A DNA stretch of 64,000 nucleotides from UBA6144 sp964399165. GTDB lineage: Bacteria; Bdellovibrionota; Bacteriovoracia; Bacteriovoracales; Bacteriovoracaceae. Both the position numbers and the translations under genes were made by a program. The notes beneath the pieces were generated by a model, which worked only from the letters and a program-made list of their open reading frames with translations, was not told the DNA's origin and did no database searches. Of this stretch, positions 8,316-17,255 are shown piece by piece. The stretch lies in assembly GCA_964399165.1 (NCBI GenBank), contig CAYNPO010000001.1, positions 124,001 through 188,000 on the forward strand, given 5' to 3'. The stretch's first letter is position 1; each line of letters starts with the position of its first letter.

Positions 8316-9535
8316 TGATTCAGGAGGTGGTGGCCGAGCCAGTGGCCCAGCTTGGTTTTCTTGGTCTGGAGATAAAAGGTGTTCCTGGCGTGGGGGGCGG
8401 ACTCGAGGGGTTCGCGCTCGAGGTTGGCATGGCCGAGGCGTGCCAGCGCCGCCAGCTTGTCCGGGTTGTTGGTCAGCAGGCGCCCCCGGGCGACGCCGAA
8501 GTGGCGGAGCATTTGGGCCGCCATGGCGTAGTCGCGGGCGTCGGCGGGAAGGCCTAATTTCAAGTTGGCTTCGACGGTGTCGAGGCCTTTATCCTGGAGC
8601 TGGTAGGCGCGTACCTTGTTCATGAGTCCGATGCCCCGCCCTTCCTGGCGCAGATACAGGATTACTCCGGAACCTTCTTTTTCCATCAGCTCCATGGAGC
8701 GTGCCAGCTGGTCGCCGCAATCACAGCGTCCGGATCCCAGGATGTCGCCAGTAAAGCACTCAGAGTGCACGCGCACCAGCGGGTTGCCGGAGGCCAGCAG
8801 TCCGGGATCGCCCTTCACCAGGGCGATATGCTCTTGGGCGAGGGCGCTCGAGCGGAAAACGTGGAGAGTGAATTCGCCGTGTTTGGTGGGAAGGGGGGTG
8901 GCCTCGTGCTCGTCCAGCAGGTACTCGTGGGTTTTGCGCCAGCGGATGAGATCCTCGATGGAGACGAGCTTGAGCCCATGTTGATCGGCGATAGCTTCGA
9001 GGTCTTCACGGCGCGCCATGCTGCCATCGGGATTCATGATTTCGCAGATCACTCCTACGGGGGCGAAGCCTGCCAGGCGGGCCATGTCCACCGCTGCTTC
9101 GGTGTGCCCGGGACGTTCGAGCACGCCACCTGGACGCGCAATGAGCGGAAAGATGTGGCCGGGACGGGTGAAGTCCTGGGCGCGTACACCTGGTGTCGTT
9201 AGGAGCTTCAGCGTATGGGCGCGATCGCTGGCGGAGATGCCAGTGGTCACGCGGTCAGTGGCGTCGATGGTGACGGTGAAGGCGGTACCCAGGGGAGCGG
9301 TGTTGTTGCCCACCTGCAGGGGCAGCTCCAAATGCAAAGCGAGGTCCCGGTTGATGGGGGCGCAGATCATGCCGCGGCCATGGGTGGCCATGAAGTTCAC
9401 CGCTTCGGGGGTGATGCTTTCGGCGGCCATGATGAAGTCGCCTTCGTTTTCCCGGTCCTCATCGTCCACCACGATGACCATGCGGCCAAGCCGCAGGTCT
9501 TCGAGGGCAGCTTCGATGGTGTCCAGGGGGCGCAT
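8312..9535 (-). CDS. ribBA: Bifunctional DHBP synthase / GTP cyclohydrolase II
   Basis: The N-terminal half makes 3,4-dihydroxy-2-butanone 4-phosphate from ribulose 5-phosphate; the C-terminal half opens GTP, the first committed riboflavin step. In 407 residues the DHBP motifs VVDDEDRENEGDF, THGRGMICAP, TGISASDRAHT and RPGHTEAAVD are followed by GCH II motifs with zinc cysteines in HSECFTGDILGSGRCDCGD and by LRQEGRGIGLMNK. The start ATG 9535 overlaps the ribE stop (ATGA), which rules out the longer upstream start. The domains look complete, so both activities are expected. Confidence 0.96.
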
Positions 9536-10179
9536 CAGTCGGTCCGTTTGGCGGGGAAGAAATTCTCCGCCCATTCCTTGGTTCGGGAACCATCCGCGCG
9601 AAGCAGGAAGTTCTCGATATATTTGGCGATCATATCTACCTCAAGATTGACCCGATCACCAATTTTTTTGCTGCCGAGCGTGGTCTTCTGCAAGGTATGG
9701 GGAATGATGGCGAGGGTGAGTTCAGTTTCAAACAGTCCCGCAATGGTGAGACTGATGCCGTCCACCGCGATGGAGCCTTCGGAAATCATGTATTTGCGTA
9801 GTTCCAGGGGGAAGCTAAGCCGGAATTCCCAGGTCTTTCCGTGCTGGGTGATGGCCTTAATCGTTCCCATGCCATTCACATGGCCCTGGACCATGTGGCC
9901 CCCTAAGCGGTCTTGAGGACGCAGAGAGAGTTCCAGGTTCACAGGATCGCCGGTTTTCAGGTCGCCCAGGGCCGATTTCTCCAAGGTGGTGGGGACCGCC
10001 TGGCAGCGGAAGCCTTCTTTGGTCACATGGGTGGCGGTGAGGCAGACGCCGTTGGTGGCCACGGAGTCGTCAACTTTGATGTCGGCAGCGAGTGAGGTCT
10101 TGATAAAAAACTCGCGCCCCTCGCGGTTGGGCGTGAGGGACTGGATGGTGCCGACGTCTTGGATGAGCCCAGTGAACAT
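9535..10179 (-). CDS. ribE: Riboflavin synthase
   Basis: It dismutates two lumazine molecules into riboflavin and the RibD product. The 214-residue protein begins with the diagnostic MFTGLIQDVG and contains two lumazine-binding beta-barrel repeats; the second starts near GHMVQGHVNGMG. A longer in-frame start exists but would add a non-homologous N-terminus made of antisense cupin sequence, so MFTGL (10179) is chosen. It is coupled to ribBA by an ATGA overlap. The start lies 13 bases after the cupin stop. Confidence 0.95.
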   Translation of the reverse strand: MFTGLIQDVGTIQSLTPNREGREFFIKTSLAADIKVDDSVATNGVCLTATHVTKEGFRCQAVPTTLEKSALGDLKTGDPVNLELSLRPQDRLGGHMVQGHVNGMGTIKAITQHGKTWEFRLSFPLELRKYMISEGSIAVDGISLTIAGLFETELTLAIIPHTLQKTTLGSKKIGDRVNLEVDMIAKYIENFLLRADGSRTKEWAENFFPAKRTD

Positions 10180-10192
10180 GCGCGGGAGCTTA

Positions 10193-10702
10193 TCAGGGGG
10201 AGGTCCGTCCTTCCAGGGCCCAGGTCGGCCAATAACGTCGGGGGTCTTCTTCGTCTTTCCAATAATCCACGGCTTTCCCATCCTGCATGACCACTCGTTT
10301 GCCATCGCGGACCAGGGTTTTGCGAGAATCGGGATAGTGGCAAGTTTCACCGGGGAATTTCGACGACAGGGCGAGAAAGCGGAACGGTCGATTGGTGTGG
10401 TTGTACATGTGGTGCACGCTCTCGGGACCGGTGCCATGAAAGACCAGGTCCCCCGGCCTCAGTCGGAAAAACTCGCCGCTCTTGCGGAGCATGGCCTCGC
10501 CTTCGATGACCACACAGATTTCTTCCTCGCCGGTGTGCCAATGATAGGGCGAAGAAAAGGTCCCTGGGTCTAGGACTTCCAAATGGAAGCCCATCGTCTG
10601 GGCACTCCAGGTTTGGGCGAGCTCCAGCACAGCCCCCTTAAAGAGCGGGCCATAGTCTTCCACACGGTCGGGGATGGCGTCTTTGAGGTTGATCAGGCCC
10701 AT
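10193..10702 (-). CDS. Single-domain cupin protein within the riboflavin operon
   Basis: A 169-residue protein with one cupin barrel. Motif 1 is PYHWHTGEEEICVVIEGEA, giving metal ligands His, His and Glu; motif 2 is PGDLVFHGTGPESVHHMYN with the last His. Cupins of this type are metal-dependent enzymes or small-molecule sensors. The start MGLINLKD (10702) is chosen because upstream residues are low-complexity and overlap the ribD region. It lies between ribD and ribE on the same strand, so it is probably co-transcribed with flavin genes. Substrate and function are unknown. Confidence 0.8.
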   Translation of the reverse strand: MGLINLKDAIPDRVEDYGPLFKGAVLELAQTWSAQTMGFHLEVLDPGTFSSPYHWHTGEEEICVVIEGEAMLRKSGEFFRLRPGDLVFHGTGPESVHHMYNHTNRPFRFLALSSKFPGETCHYPDSRKTLVRDGKRVVMQDGKAVDYWKDEEDPRRYWPTWALEGRTSP

Positions 10703-10772
10703 GCGCAGTGTGGGTGGGTTCCGAAGAGCAGGTTTTGCATAGGAGGGAGAGTAAAGGGGACATGCGCCCTTT

Positions 10773-11852
10773 TCAAGTGGGCCAAGTGCATTTGCCGCTG
10801 ATCCGCCAGTCGGCGCCCAGGGTGGCCGTCTCCGTTTGGATGAGATGCGGGAGCCGTGACAAGGGGGGGGCGGCATGGGTGAACAGCGGCCGGCCTTCGC
10901 CCATGATCTTGGGGGCGAAGTACAACGTCATCCGGTGCGCCTGCTGGACGGCGAGGAAAAGGGAATGGATGTGCGAGCCACCCTCCACCCACAGGGAGTG
11001 GATGCCGAAGGCCGCGAGCTGGGCGTAGAACTCCGGAAACGGCAGGGGATCGAGACACGGGAGACGGATGACTTGCTGGGGGGGCAGCACGTCCACCTGG
11101 ACGTCCGTCCCGGTCACGACCAGCGTGCGATGGCGGAACTCGTCGGTGAAAACCTGGCTCGTGGCGGGCAGCTTGCCCGAGCGGGTGAGGATGAGTCGGT
11201 AAGGCTGCTTGGCAATTTTGACACCCGGCAGGCGTACTGTCAGCGCGGGATCGTCCTGGCGCACGGTTTCCCCGCCGACCAAAATAGCGTCGTGGAGCAG
11301 GCGCTGGCGGTGCACGTCCAAGCGCGCCTCTTCGCCGGTGATCCATTTCGACGTACCGTCGGGCAGGGCCGATTTGCCGTCGAGGGTAGCGGCGGCTTTC
11401 ACATGGACGTAGGTGGTCCCTTGGCGCATGCGGTGGAAGAAGGCTTCGTTCAAGCGCTCGCCTTCGGCCTCGAGCGCGCCCACGGTGACGTTGATGCCGG
11501 CGGCCCGCAGCTGCTCCACGCCCTTTCCGGCGACGGCGGGGTTTGGGTCAAGGTTGCTGATCACCACTTGTGCGACTTTTTTGAAGACGAGCAAGGGGGC
11601 ACAGGGAGGCGTAAGCTTTTTGGTGTGGCAGCACGGCTCCAGGTTCACATAAAGCGTGGCGCCCGCAGGGTCTTCGGTGCAGGAGTCGAAGCAAGCGGGC
11701 TCGGCGTGGGGACCACCGTGCTTGGCATGGAAACCCTCGCCGATGATGCGCCCGTCTTTGACCAATACCGCGCCCACCATGGGATTCGGGGAGACCATTC
11801 CCGCTCCTTGCAGCGCCAGCTGGAAACATCGGCGCATGTAGGCTTCATGCAT
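10773..11852 (-). CDS. ribD: Riboflavin deaminase/reductase
   Basis: RibD deaminates the GTP cyclohydrolase II product and then reduces its ribose. The 359-residue protein has an N-terminal cytidine-deaminase-like domain with zinc motif GGPHAEPAC and EPCCHTKKLTPPC, then a reductase domain starting KAAATLDGKSALPDGTSKWITG. ATG 11852 overlaps the end of the Xer-like gene by eight bases, so translation is coupled. The 70 bases downstream, before the cupin gene, show no strong signal. Confidence 0.95.
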   Translation of the reverse strand: MHEAYMRRCFQLALQGAGMVSPNPMVGAVLVKDGRIIGEGFHAKHGGPHAEPACFDSCTEDPAGATLYVNLEPCCHTKKLTPPCAPLLVFKKVAQVVISNLDPNPAVAGKGVEQLRAAGINVTVGALEAEGERLNEAFFHRMRQGTTYVHVKAAATLDGKSALPDGTSKWITGEEARLDVHRQRLLHDAILVGGETVRQDDPALTVRLPGVKIAKQPYRLILTRSGKLPATSQVFTDEFRHRTLVVTGTDVQVDVLPPQQVIRLPCLDPLPFPEFYAQLAAFGIHSLWVEGGSHIHSLFLAVQQAHRMTLYFAPKIMGEGRPLFTHAAPPLSRLPHLIQTETATLGADWRISGKCTWPT

Positions 11853-12789
11853 GGGGCAGGTCCAGGTAGATCGGGGTGGTTTTGCCCTGGTGGAAAACTT
11901 TGTTGTAGAGGCCGAGGTCGTAGTCGGGCGCGACCCCCAGCCACTCGCGGATTTGAGACTCCTCCGTCTTGAGGGTCATCCAGCGGAAGACCGCTGCCTG
12001 GCGGACACTGCGCGGGGTGATGTCGAGCTTAAGACTGCGGCGAAGTTCCTCGAAGACGAGCTCGCTTCCCCGGGGGGAGAGGGAGCCGGAAAGGATGCGA
12101 TGGGGATTGGCGTTGAAGAGGGCGAAGCGGGGAGACGCCTGGTGGGGCCAGCTGGCTTCCAGCTCGGCCATGTAGGACTGGAAGAATTTTTTGAGGCCCG
12201 CGCCAACGGGGATGGAGTAGGGATCGCGCTTAGGCGGGCGCACGAGCACGCGCATGCCCTCTTTCTTGTCGGGAATCAGGTCTTGGAGCTCCAGCCGGGC
12301 CAGATCGGAAACCTTGAGGCCCGCTTCATACACCAGCCACAGGATGAGTTGGTTGCGTTTGGCGAGGAGGCCTTCGAGCCCGGGCAGGGCCTTGCCCCGC
12401 TCGCCCAGCCAGTTGTGAACGCGCACCAGTTCCTTAAACGGCGGGGGCGAGGGTAGGTCCAGGACCTTCGGCGCCGCTTGGATCTGCTTGATAGGGTTGG
12501 TGGGAAAACCGTGCTCGCGCACCAGGAAGTCGAAGTACATGCGCAGGGTCTGCACCCGGCGGCGGATGGAGTTGGGAGAACCATAGGTCTTTTCCAAGTG
12601 GCCCGCGTACTCCTGCACCTGGGCGCTGGGCAGATTCTTGAGCACGAGGGGACGTTGGCGCTCGGTCAGGAATTTGTTGAAGGCGTGAAGGTCGGCCCGG
12701 TAATTCTTGACCGTGTTATCGCTCTTTCCCTGTTGCTCCAGGGTACGGATGAATTGCAGTTGGGTTTTGAGCAGGTCGACAGTGGCCAT
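11845..12789 (-). CDS. Degenerate XerC-like tyrosine recombinase
   Basis: About 314 residues with the two-domain layout of Xer recombinases: an N-terminal SAM-like core-binding domain (NTVKNYRADLHAFNKFL) and a C-terminal catalytic domain. Compared with XerC, the first catalytic Arg is Lys (AGLKVSDLARL). Box II keeps its Arg, but the two His are Arg and Gln (TPRSVRQAAVF). The LGH motif is LGV, and a candidate nucleophile Tyr remains in GLYNKVF. Strand transfer is therefore doubtful; DNA binding may persist. Start is ATG 12789 or GTG 12798. It is the first gene of the riboflavin operon. Confidence 0.75.
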   Translation of the reverse strand: MATVDLLKTQLQFIRTLEQQGKSDNTVKNYRADLHAFNKFLTERQRPLVLKNLPSAQVQEYAGHLEKTYGSPNSIRRRVQTLRMYFDFLVREHGFPTNPIKQIQAAPKVLDLPSPPPFKELVRVHNWLGERGKALPGLEGLLAKRNQLILWLVYEAGLKVSDLARLELQDLIPDKKEGMRVLVRPPKRDPYSIPVGAGLKKFFQSYMAELEASWPHQASPRFALFNANPHRILSGSLSPRGSELVFEELRRSLKLDITPRSVRQAAVFRWMTLKTEESQIREWLGVAPDYDLGLYNKVFHQGKTTPIYLDLPHA

Positions 12790-12933
12790 GTTCCCCACTA
12801 TGCCCGGAAAACCCAGGAGTTGCCACTGCGGGGGAGTTTGGCTTGCTGCTTCATAACGCTCATGCTAAGTAGGGGGCTCTTTTATGGACCATGTCCCGGA
12901 CTTCTCACGGGACCAGACGACCTAGGGACCATC

Positions 12934-13650
12934 ATGTTGAGGGCAGAGAAGCTCAACGCTTTGACGCATATTCTGGGCTACGCGTTCCAGGACCAGCAGC
13001 TGCTGGCCGCGGCGCTCACCCATCGCTCGTTTCACCACGAGAACCCGGGCACGCCTGGGCCCAACGAGCGCCTGGAGTTTCTGGGCGACGCCGTCTTGCA
13101 GCTGATGATCACCACCGCGCTCTACACCCGCCACCCGCAGCTGGCCGAGGGCCAGCTTTCCAAGCTGCGGGGACACGCTGTGAGCGAGCCCACGCTGAGC
13201 GCGCTGGCGCGGAAAATGGGACTGCAGGACCACCTGCTCTTGGGCAAGGGCGAGGCCCGTGGCGCGGACGCCCGCGATTCCGTCTTGGCCGACGCCCTGG
13301 AGGCCGTGCTCGGCGCGATCTACCTGGACGGTGGCCCCGGTGCGGCCCAGGCGGCCTGGCAGCGTTGGGAGTCGGCCCTGGGCGTGGACCTCTTGGATCC
13401 CCGCCACCTGGAGGACTTCGACGCCAAGTCGCGCCTTCAAGAGTTTTGTTTGAAGACCTGGCAGGAGCTGCCCAGCTATGAGGCCCAGGAAGTGCGCGAG
13501 GGCGGCCGTCCCGCCCTGTTCCGGGTGAGCCTGCGCGTGCATGGCCGGCCCCTCCTCTCGACTGAAAACCCCTCCAAGCGCAAGGCCGAGCTATGGCTCG
13601 CCCGCGCTTGTTTAGACCAACACCTGCACCTGACGGCGCAAGGAGCTTAA
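12934..13650 (+). CDS. rnc: Ribonuclease III
   Basis: Double-strand-specific endoribonuclease for rRNA and mRNA processing, 238 residues. The catalytic domain has the signature NERLEFLGDAVLQ and the second acidic motif ADALEAVLGAIYLDGG; a dsRNA-binding domain follows from about residue 165 (DAKSRLQEF to KRKAELWLA). ATG 12934 has AGGGA seven bases upstream, while longer starts read antisense through the Xer-like gene. The leader contains a short hairpin GTCCCG / CGGGAC (12893-12898, 12908-12913); RNase III often cleaves its own leader, so this could be autoregulatory. First gene of rnc-era-der. Confidence 0.95.
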   Translation: MLRAEKLNALTHILGYAFQDQQLLAAALTHRSFHHENPGTPGPNERLEFLGDAVLQLMITTALYTRHPQLAEGQLSKLRGHAVSEPTLSALARKMGLQDHLLLGKGEARGADARDSVLADALEAVLGAIYLDGGPGAAQAAWQRWESALGVDLLDPRHLEDFDAKSRLQEFCLKTWQELPSYEAQEVREGGRPALFRVSLRVHGRPLLSTENPSKRKAELWLARACLDQHLHLTAQGA

Positions 13651-13652
13651 GC

Positions 13653-14624
13653 ATGTTGCTCGAAGACCAACACCCGCACAACAAACACATCATGATCGCC
13701 GTGCTCGGCCGTCCCAACGCGGGCAAGTCGACGCTGGTGAACCACCTGATCGGGTTTGACCTGAGCATCGTCAGCGCGCGCCCTCAGACGACCCGCAACC
13801 AGTTCCACTGCAACTTCACCATCGACCGCACCGAAGTAGTGCTCGTCGACACCCCGGGGGTGCACAAGGTGAACCAGGAACTCAACAAGCGCATGAATCA
13901 CCAGGCGGAGATGGGGGCGGAGGGGACCGACCTGAACTTCCTCTTGCTGGACGCCACCGACCACCCCGAGCGCGACTTCCAGGAATTCCTCTCCAGCATC
14001 GAATGGCAGCTGGGCCGCACCTGGGTGCTATTCACCAAGACCGACCTGGCCCAGACCACCATGGACGGCTACAAGTCGCTCTTCACCCGCTTGCAGAACC
14101 AGTGCCCGCAGCTGGAGCGCTTCTTCGCCATCAGCGCCAAGGACGGCACCAACATCCACGAACTCACCGGCGCCATCGTGGACGCCGCGACCCCGGGCCC
14201 GCATTTCTACCCCGATGGCGCGGTCTCCAACAAGAACGAGCGCTTCTTCGTCACCGAGTACATCCGCGAGCAGGCCTTCCGACTCCTGAAGGAAGAGCTG
14301 CCCTATGAGCTCGCGGTGGTGGTGGATGAGTACAAGGACCCCCCCAAGCGCCCGGAGAACGAGGCCCAGGCCGCCGCGCACATTTCCGCCTCCATCCTGG
14401 TCAACCGCCCCTCCCAGCGCGCCATCGTGGTGGGCCGCGGCGGCACCGTGATCAAAGAGATTGGCACCACCGCCCGCAAAAAGATCGAGGCGATGGTGGG
14501 CACCAAGGTCCACCTGAACCTGCACGTGAAGGTGTCTCCCAACTGGTTCAGCAACAACTGGGTGCTGGACGAGCTGGGCCTGCCCCGCTCCCAGACTCAG
14601 GCCAGGGTATGGAGGAAAAAATGA
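13653..14624 (+). CDS. era: GTPase Era
   Basis: Era binds 16S rRNA and helps 30S maturation. The 323-residue protein has G1 GRPNAGKST, G3 DTPGVHK and G4 TKTD. A C-terminal type-II KH domain contains the RNA-contact loop VVGRGGTVIKEIG and the end segment VKVSPNWFSNNWVLDELGL. ATG 13653, three bases after the rnc stop, is preceded by AAGGAG inside rnc; the longer upstream start is rejected. Confidence 0.96.
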   Translation: MLLEDQHPHNKHIMIAVLGRPNAGKSTLVNHLIGFDLSIVSARPQTTRNQFHCNFTIDRTEVVLVDTPGVHKVNQELNKRMNHQAEMGAEGTDLNFLLLDATDHPERDFQEFLSSIEWQLGRTWVLFTKTDLAQTTMDGYKSLFTRLQNQCPQLERFFAISAKDGTNIHELTGAIVDAATPGPHFYPDGAVSNKNERFFVTEYIREQAFRLLKEELPYELAVVVDEYKDPPKRPENEAQAAAHISASILVNRPSQRAIVVGRGGTVIKEIGTTARKKIEAMVGTKVHLNLHVKVSPNWFSNNWVLDELGLPRSQTQARVWRKK

Positions 14625-16474
14625 GCCGCCGCTCCGCCATCGTCTCCATCATCGGCCGCCCCAACGTGGGCAAGTCCACTCTGTTCAACCGGCTGATGCG
14701 CCACTCGGCGCTGGCCATGACCCACGACCAGCCCGGCGTCACCCGCGACCGCCACTACGGCATCTTGTCCCTTGAGGAAGGGGACGGAGGCGAGCGCGAG
14801 CTGGTGCTGGTGGACACCGGGGGGTTCTATCCCGAAAAAATCGACATAGATCCCAAGAAGAAGAACAACGTGGACCCGTTCTTCAACATCATGGCCGACC
14901 ACGCCCGGCTGGCCATCCGCGAGAGCGACCTGGTGCTGTTCGTGGTGGACGCACGGGAAGGGCTCAATCCCTTCGACGAAGGCATCTTCCAGTTCATCCG
15001 CGCCGAGAAGAAACCGGTCTGGCTGGTGGTCAACAAGTTCGACACGGACAAGCAATCAGGCGACGAAGTGGACTTCTTCCGCTTAGGCATCGACGCCGAG
15101 GACATGCTGTTGGTATCCGCCGAGCACGCCCGCGGCCTCAATGACCTGCGCACCCGCTTGTGGAACTTCGCCACCGCTTTCGAGAAGGCGGAGGTCGAGC
15201 CGGAAGGCGATTTGCAGAAAGGCGTGAAGCCTGCCTACGACGTGGTCGCCTCGGTCGCCATCGTGGGTGCGCCCAACGCGGGCAAGTCCACCCTCTTGAA
15301 CGCCTTAGTGGGCGCCCAGCGTGCTTTGGTGAGCGAAATCGCCGGCACCACCGTGGACCCCATCGAGGGCTACATCGACTTGATGTTCTCCCACGAGGCC
15401 CACATCCTCTCGCCCCAGGCGAACCCCTTCAGGAAAGACGATGCCTCCCTCTACGCCGAGATGAAAGAGATGGCGGGAAAGGGGATGGATTTGGATACCG
15501 AGGACGAGGCGCTGGACGACGCCATCCTGCTGGAGTACGGGCAGATGGCGCCGGAGTTGCGCCTCACCGACGACGACGAGCCTGAAGCAGCGGCCCCGCT
15601 GGAGGAGCCGGAAGCGGCTTCGTTTGAACCCCAGGTGGCCGATTTCGATATGAAGGACTACTTCGGCGAGGAGGCCATCGAAGCCGCCATCGCCCAGGCG
15701 GAGACATCCGCTGCGGAAGATTTGGAGATGGCCTCCGCCCGCCAAGGCGAGACCGCCGGTTTCCGCTCCATCAAGCTGGTGGACACCGCGGGCATTCGCC
15801 GTGCCAAGAAAGTGGAAGGCTTCATCGAGGAGCAGTCCGTCTACCGCAGCCTGCGCGCCATCACCGGCAGCGACGTGGTGGTCTTCATGGTGGACGCCAC
15901 CCTGGGCATCACCCACCAGGACCGGCGCCTCCTGGACATCGCGCTCGAGAAGGGCAAGTCGCTCATCATCTGCCTGAACAAAGTGGACCTCCTGCGCCCG
16001 ATCTTCGCCGATCCCAAGAAGAAGAAGGAATGGTTGGCCGATCTCAAGTGGAAGATTCCCTGGCTGGGCTTCTGCCAGCTCATCACCATTTCCGCCAAGC
16101 AGAACCGCAACCTGGGGCAGCTCAAAGGGGCGATTCGGCAAACCATCCTCGTGAGGAGTCGCAAGATCCCCACCGGCCAACTCAACAAGAGCGTGACCGG
16201 TTTGGTAGAGCGCAACCCGGTGACGCTCCGGCACGCAGGTGGCTCGCGCTTCCGCGTGAAGTACGCTTCCATGATTAAGTCCGCGCCTCCGACCTTCCTG
16301 CTGTTCACCAACAAGAGCCAGGGCATCCCGGAGAACTACCGGCGCTACCTGGTGAACGGCCTGAGGCAGGATTTCCACCTGGCGAACACGCCGGTTCACT
16401 TGATCTTCCGCACCTCCAGCGATTTGGAGCGGCGGATGAAGAAGGTGGAGGCGGGGAAGCGGGCTACCAAGTGA
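14621..16474 (+). CDS. der: Ribosome-assembly GTPase Der with a large insertion
   Basis: Der (EngA) has two tandem GTPase domains and a KH-like domain and matures the 50S subunit. Here domain 1 has GRPNVGKST, DTGGF and NKFD, and domain 2 has GAPNAGKST and DTAGIRRAKK. The protein is 617 residues against roughly 440-500 usual for the family. The excess is about 130 residues (near 252-381) inserted between switch I (AGTTVDP) and G3 of domain 2, rich in Asp, Glu and Ala. ATG 14621 overlaps the era stop (ATGA) and follows GGAGG. All core GTPase motifs look intact. Confidence 0.93.
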   Translation: MSRRSAIVSIIGRPNVGKSTLFNRLMRHSALAMTHDQPGVTRDRHYGILSLEEGDGGERELVLVDTGGFYPEKIDIDPKKKNNVDPFFNIMADHARLAIRESDLVLFVVDAREGLNPFDEGIFQFIRAEKKPVWLVVNKFDTDKQSGDEVDFFRLGIDAEDMLLVSAEHARGLNDLRTRLWNFATAFEKAEVEPEGDLQKGVKPAYDVVASVAIVGAPNAGKSTLLNALVGAQRALVSEIAGTTVDPIEGYIDLMFSHEAHILSPQANPFRKDDASLYAEMKEMAGKGMDLDTEDEALDDAILLEYGQMAPELRLTDDDEPEAAAPLEEPEAASFEPQVADFDMKDYFGEEAIEAAIAQAETSAAEDLEMASARQGETAGFRSIKLVDTAGIRRAKKVEGFIEEQSVYRSLRAITGSDVVVFMVDATLGITHQDRRLLDIALEKGKSLIICLNKVDLLRPIFADPKKKKEWLADLKWKIPWLGFCQLITISAKQNRNLGQLKGAIRQTILVRSRKIPTGQLNKSVTGLVERNPVTLRHAGGSRFRVKYASMIKSAPPTFLLFTNKSQGIPENYRRYLVNGLRQDFHLANTPVHLIFRTSSDLERRMKKVEAGKRATK

Positions 16475-17255
16475 AGTTGTAAGTCATCATCAGGGAGAGC
16501 ACGTCACCCGTGAGGTTGTCGTAACCGTAGGTGCTGTCAGGATTGCGGGGGTCCTGCTCGTAATCTCGGGTGAAGCGGTCGAAGAAGGCCACCTTGTGGT
16601 AAAGGAATTCCACGCTGATGTAGCTGACTTTGAGTTCCACCGGGAACTCCAGGCCAAATCCGCCCCCGAAGCCGATGCCCCCGCCTTTTTGGGTACCCAA
16701 TGTCTCGTCATCGATAAACTTGTTGCTCTGGTACCAGTACTCGATGCGCCCAATGAAGTGCGGATTGGAGTAGGTGACCGCGGTGCCTAAATCGGTGGTG
16801 TCGATGTAATAGCGCGCTCCCACAAATGGCCGGAACATGCTGGTTTCGATGGCCCCTGGCGCCTTGCTGTCGAAGGTGAGCGTTTCCGTGTCGATGAACA
16901 TGGTGTGCTTGGAGTACTCCACGCCCAGGGTCAGGGCCGCCCGGAAATTCATGAAGAAGGCCACGGAGAGGTGGAAGGTTGGGTGGTTGTCGGTGTAGGC
17001 CTTGCCGCGGTTGCCGGTGAAGGTGGTGAGGCCCAGACCCACGTTGGCCTGGAAGAAGCGCCCATAGCGGTAGAAACGCTCGTCCTCCAGCACCTGGCTG
17101 GCCTCTAAGTCCTCGTTGAAGTCGTTGAAGATGTCGCCCTCGATCGCCAGGTCATCATCCATCATGTCGTCGGGGGAGGCGTCGGCCTGCCCCAGGGCAT
17201 GGCCAGGGAGCAGCATGAGGGCAAGGAAGAAGGGCGCCAGCCGCGATCGCTTCAC
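16464..17255 (-). CDS. Outer-membrane beta-barrel protein (hypothetical)
   Basis: A 263-residue exported protein with signal KRSRLAPFFLALMLLPGHALG. An acidic stretch (SPDDMMDDDLAIEGD) comes next, then alternating amphipathic strands and a C-terminal aromatic residue (MMTYNFTW), as expected for a small OmpA/OmpW-like barrel. I cannot assign a family. GTG 17255 overlaps the stop of the preceding barrel gene (GTGA). Its 3' end overlaps der by 11 bases on the opposite strand. Confidence 0.7.
   Translation of the reverse strand: MKRSRLAPFFLALMLLPGHALGQADASPDDMMDDDLAIEGDIFNDFNEDLEASQVLEDERFYRYGRFFQANVGLGLTTFTGNRGKAYTDNHPTFHLSVAFFMNFRAALTLGVEYSKHTMFIDTETLTFDSKAPGAIETSMFRPFVGARYYIDTTDLGTAVTYSNPHFIGRIEYWYQSNKFIDDETLGTQKGGGIGFGGGFGLEFPVELKVSYISVEFLYHKVAFFDRFTRDYEQDPRNPDSTYGYDNLTGDVLSLMMTYNFTW

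Noticed and set aside
9536..9574. Longer ribBA start at 9574
   Set aside because: The ATG at 9535 overlaps the ribE stop as ATGA and gives the normal DHBP synthase N-terminus; the extra residues are read through ribE in another frame.
12799..12933. Possible FMN riboswitch before the riboflavin operon
   Set aside because: Neither this divergent spacer nor the gap before the cupin gene contains the conserved RFN-element boxes.
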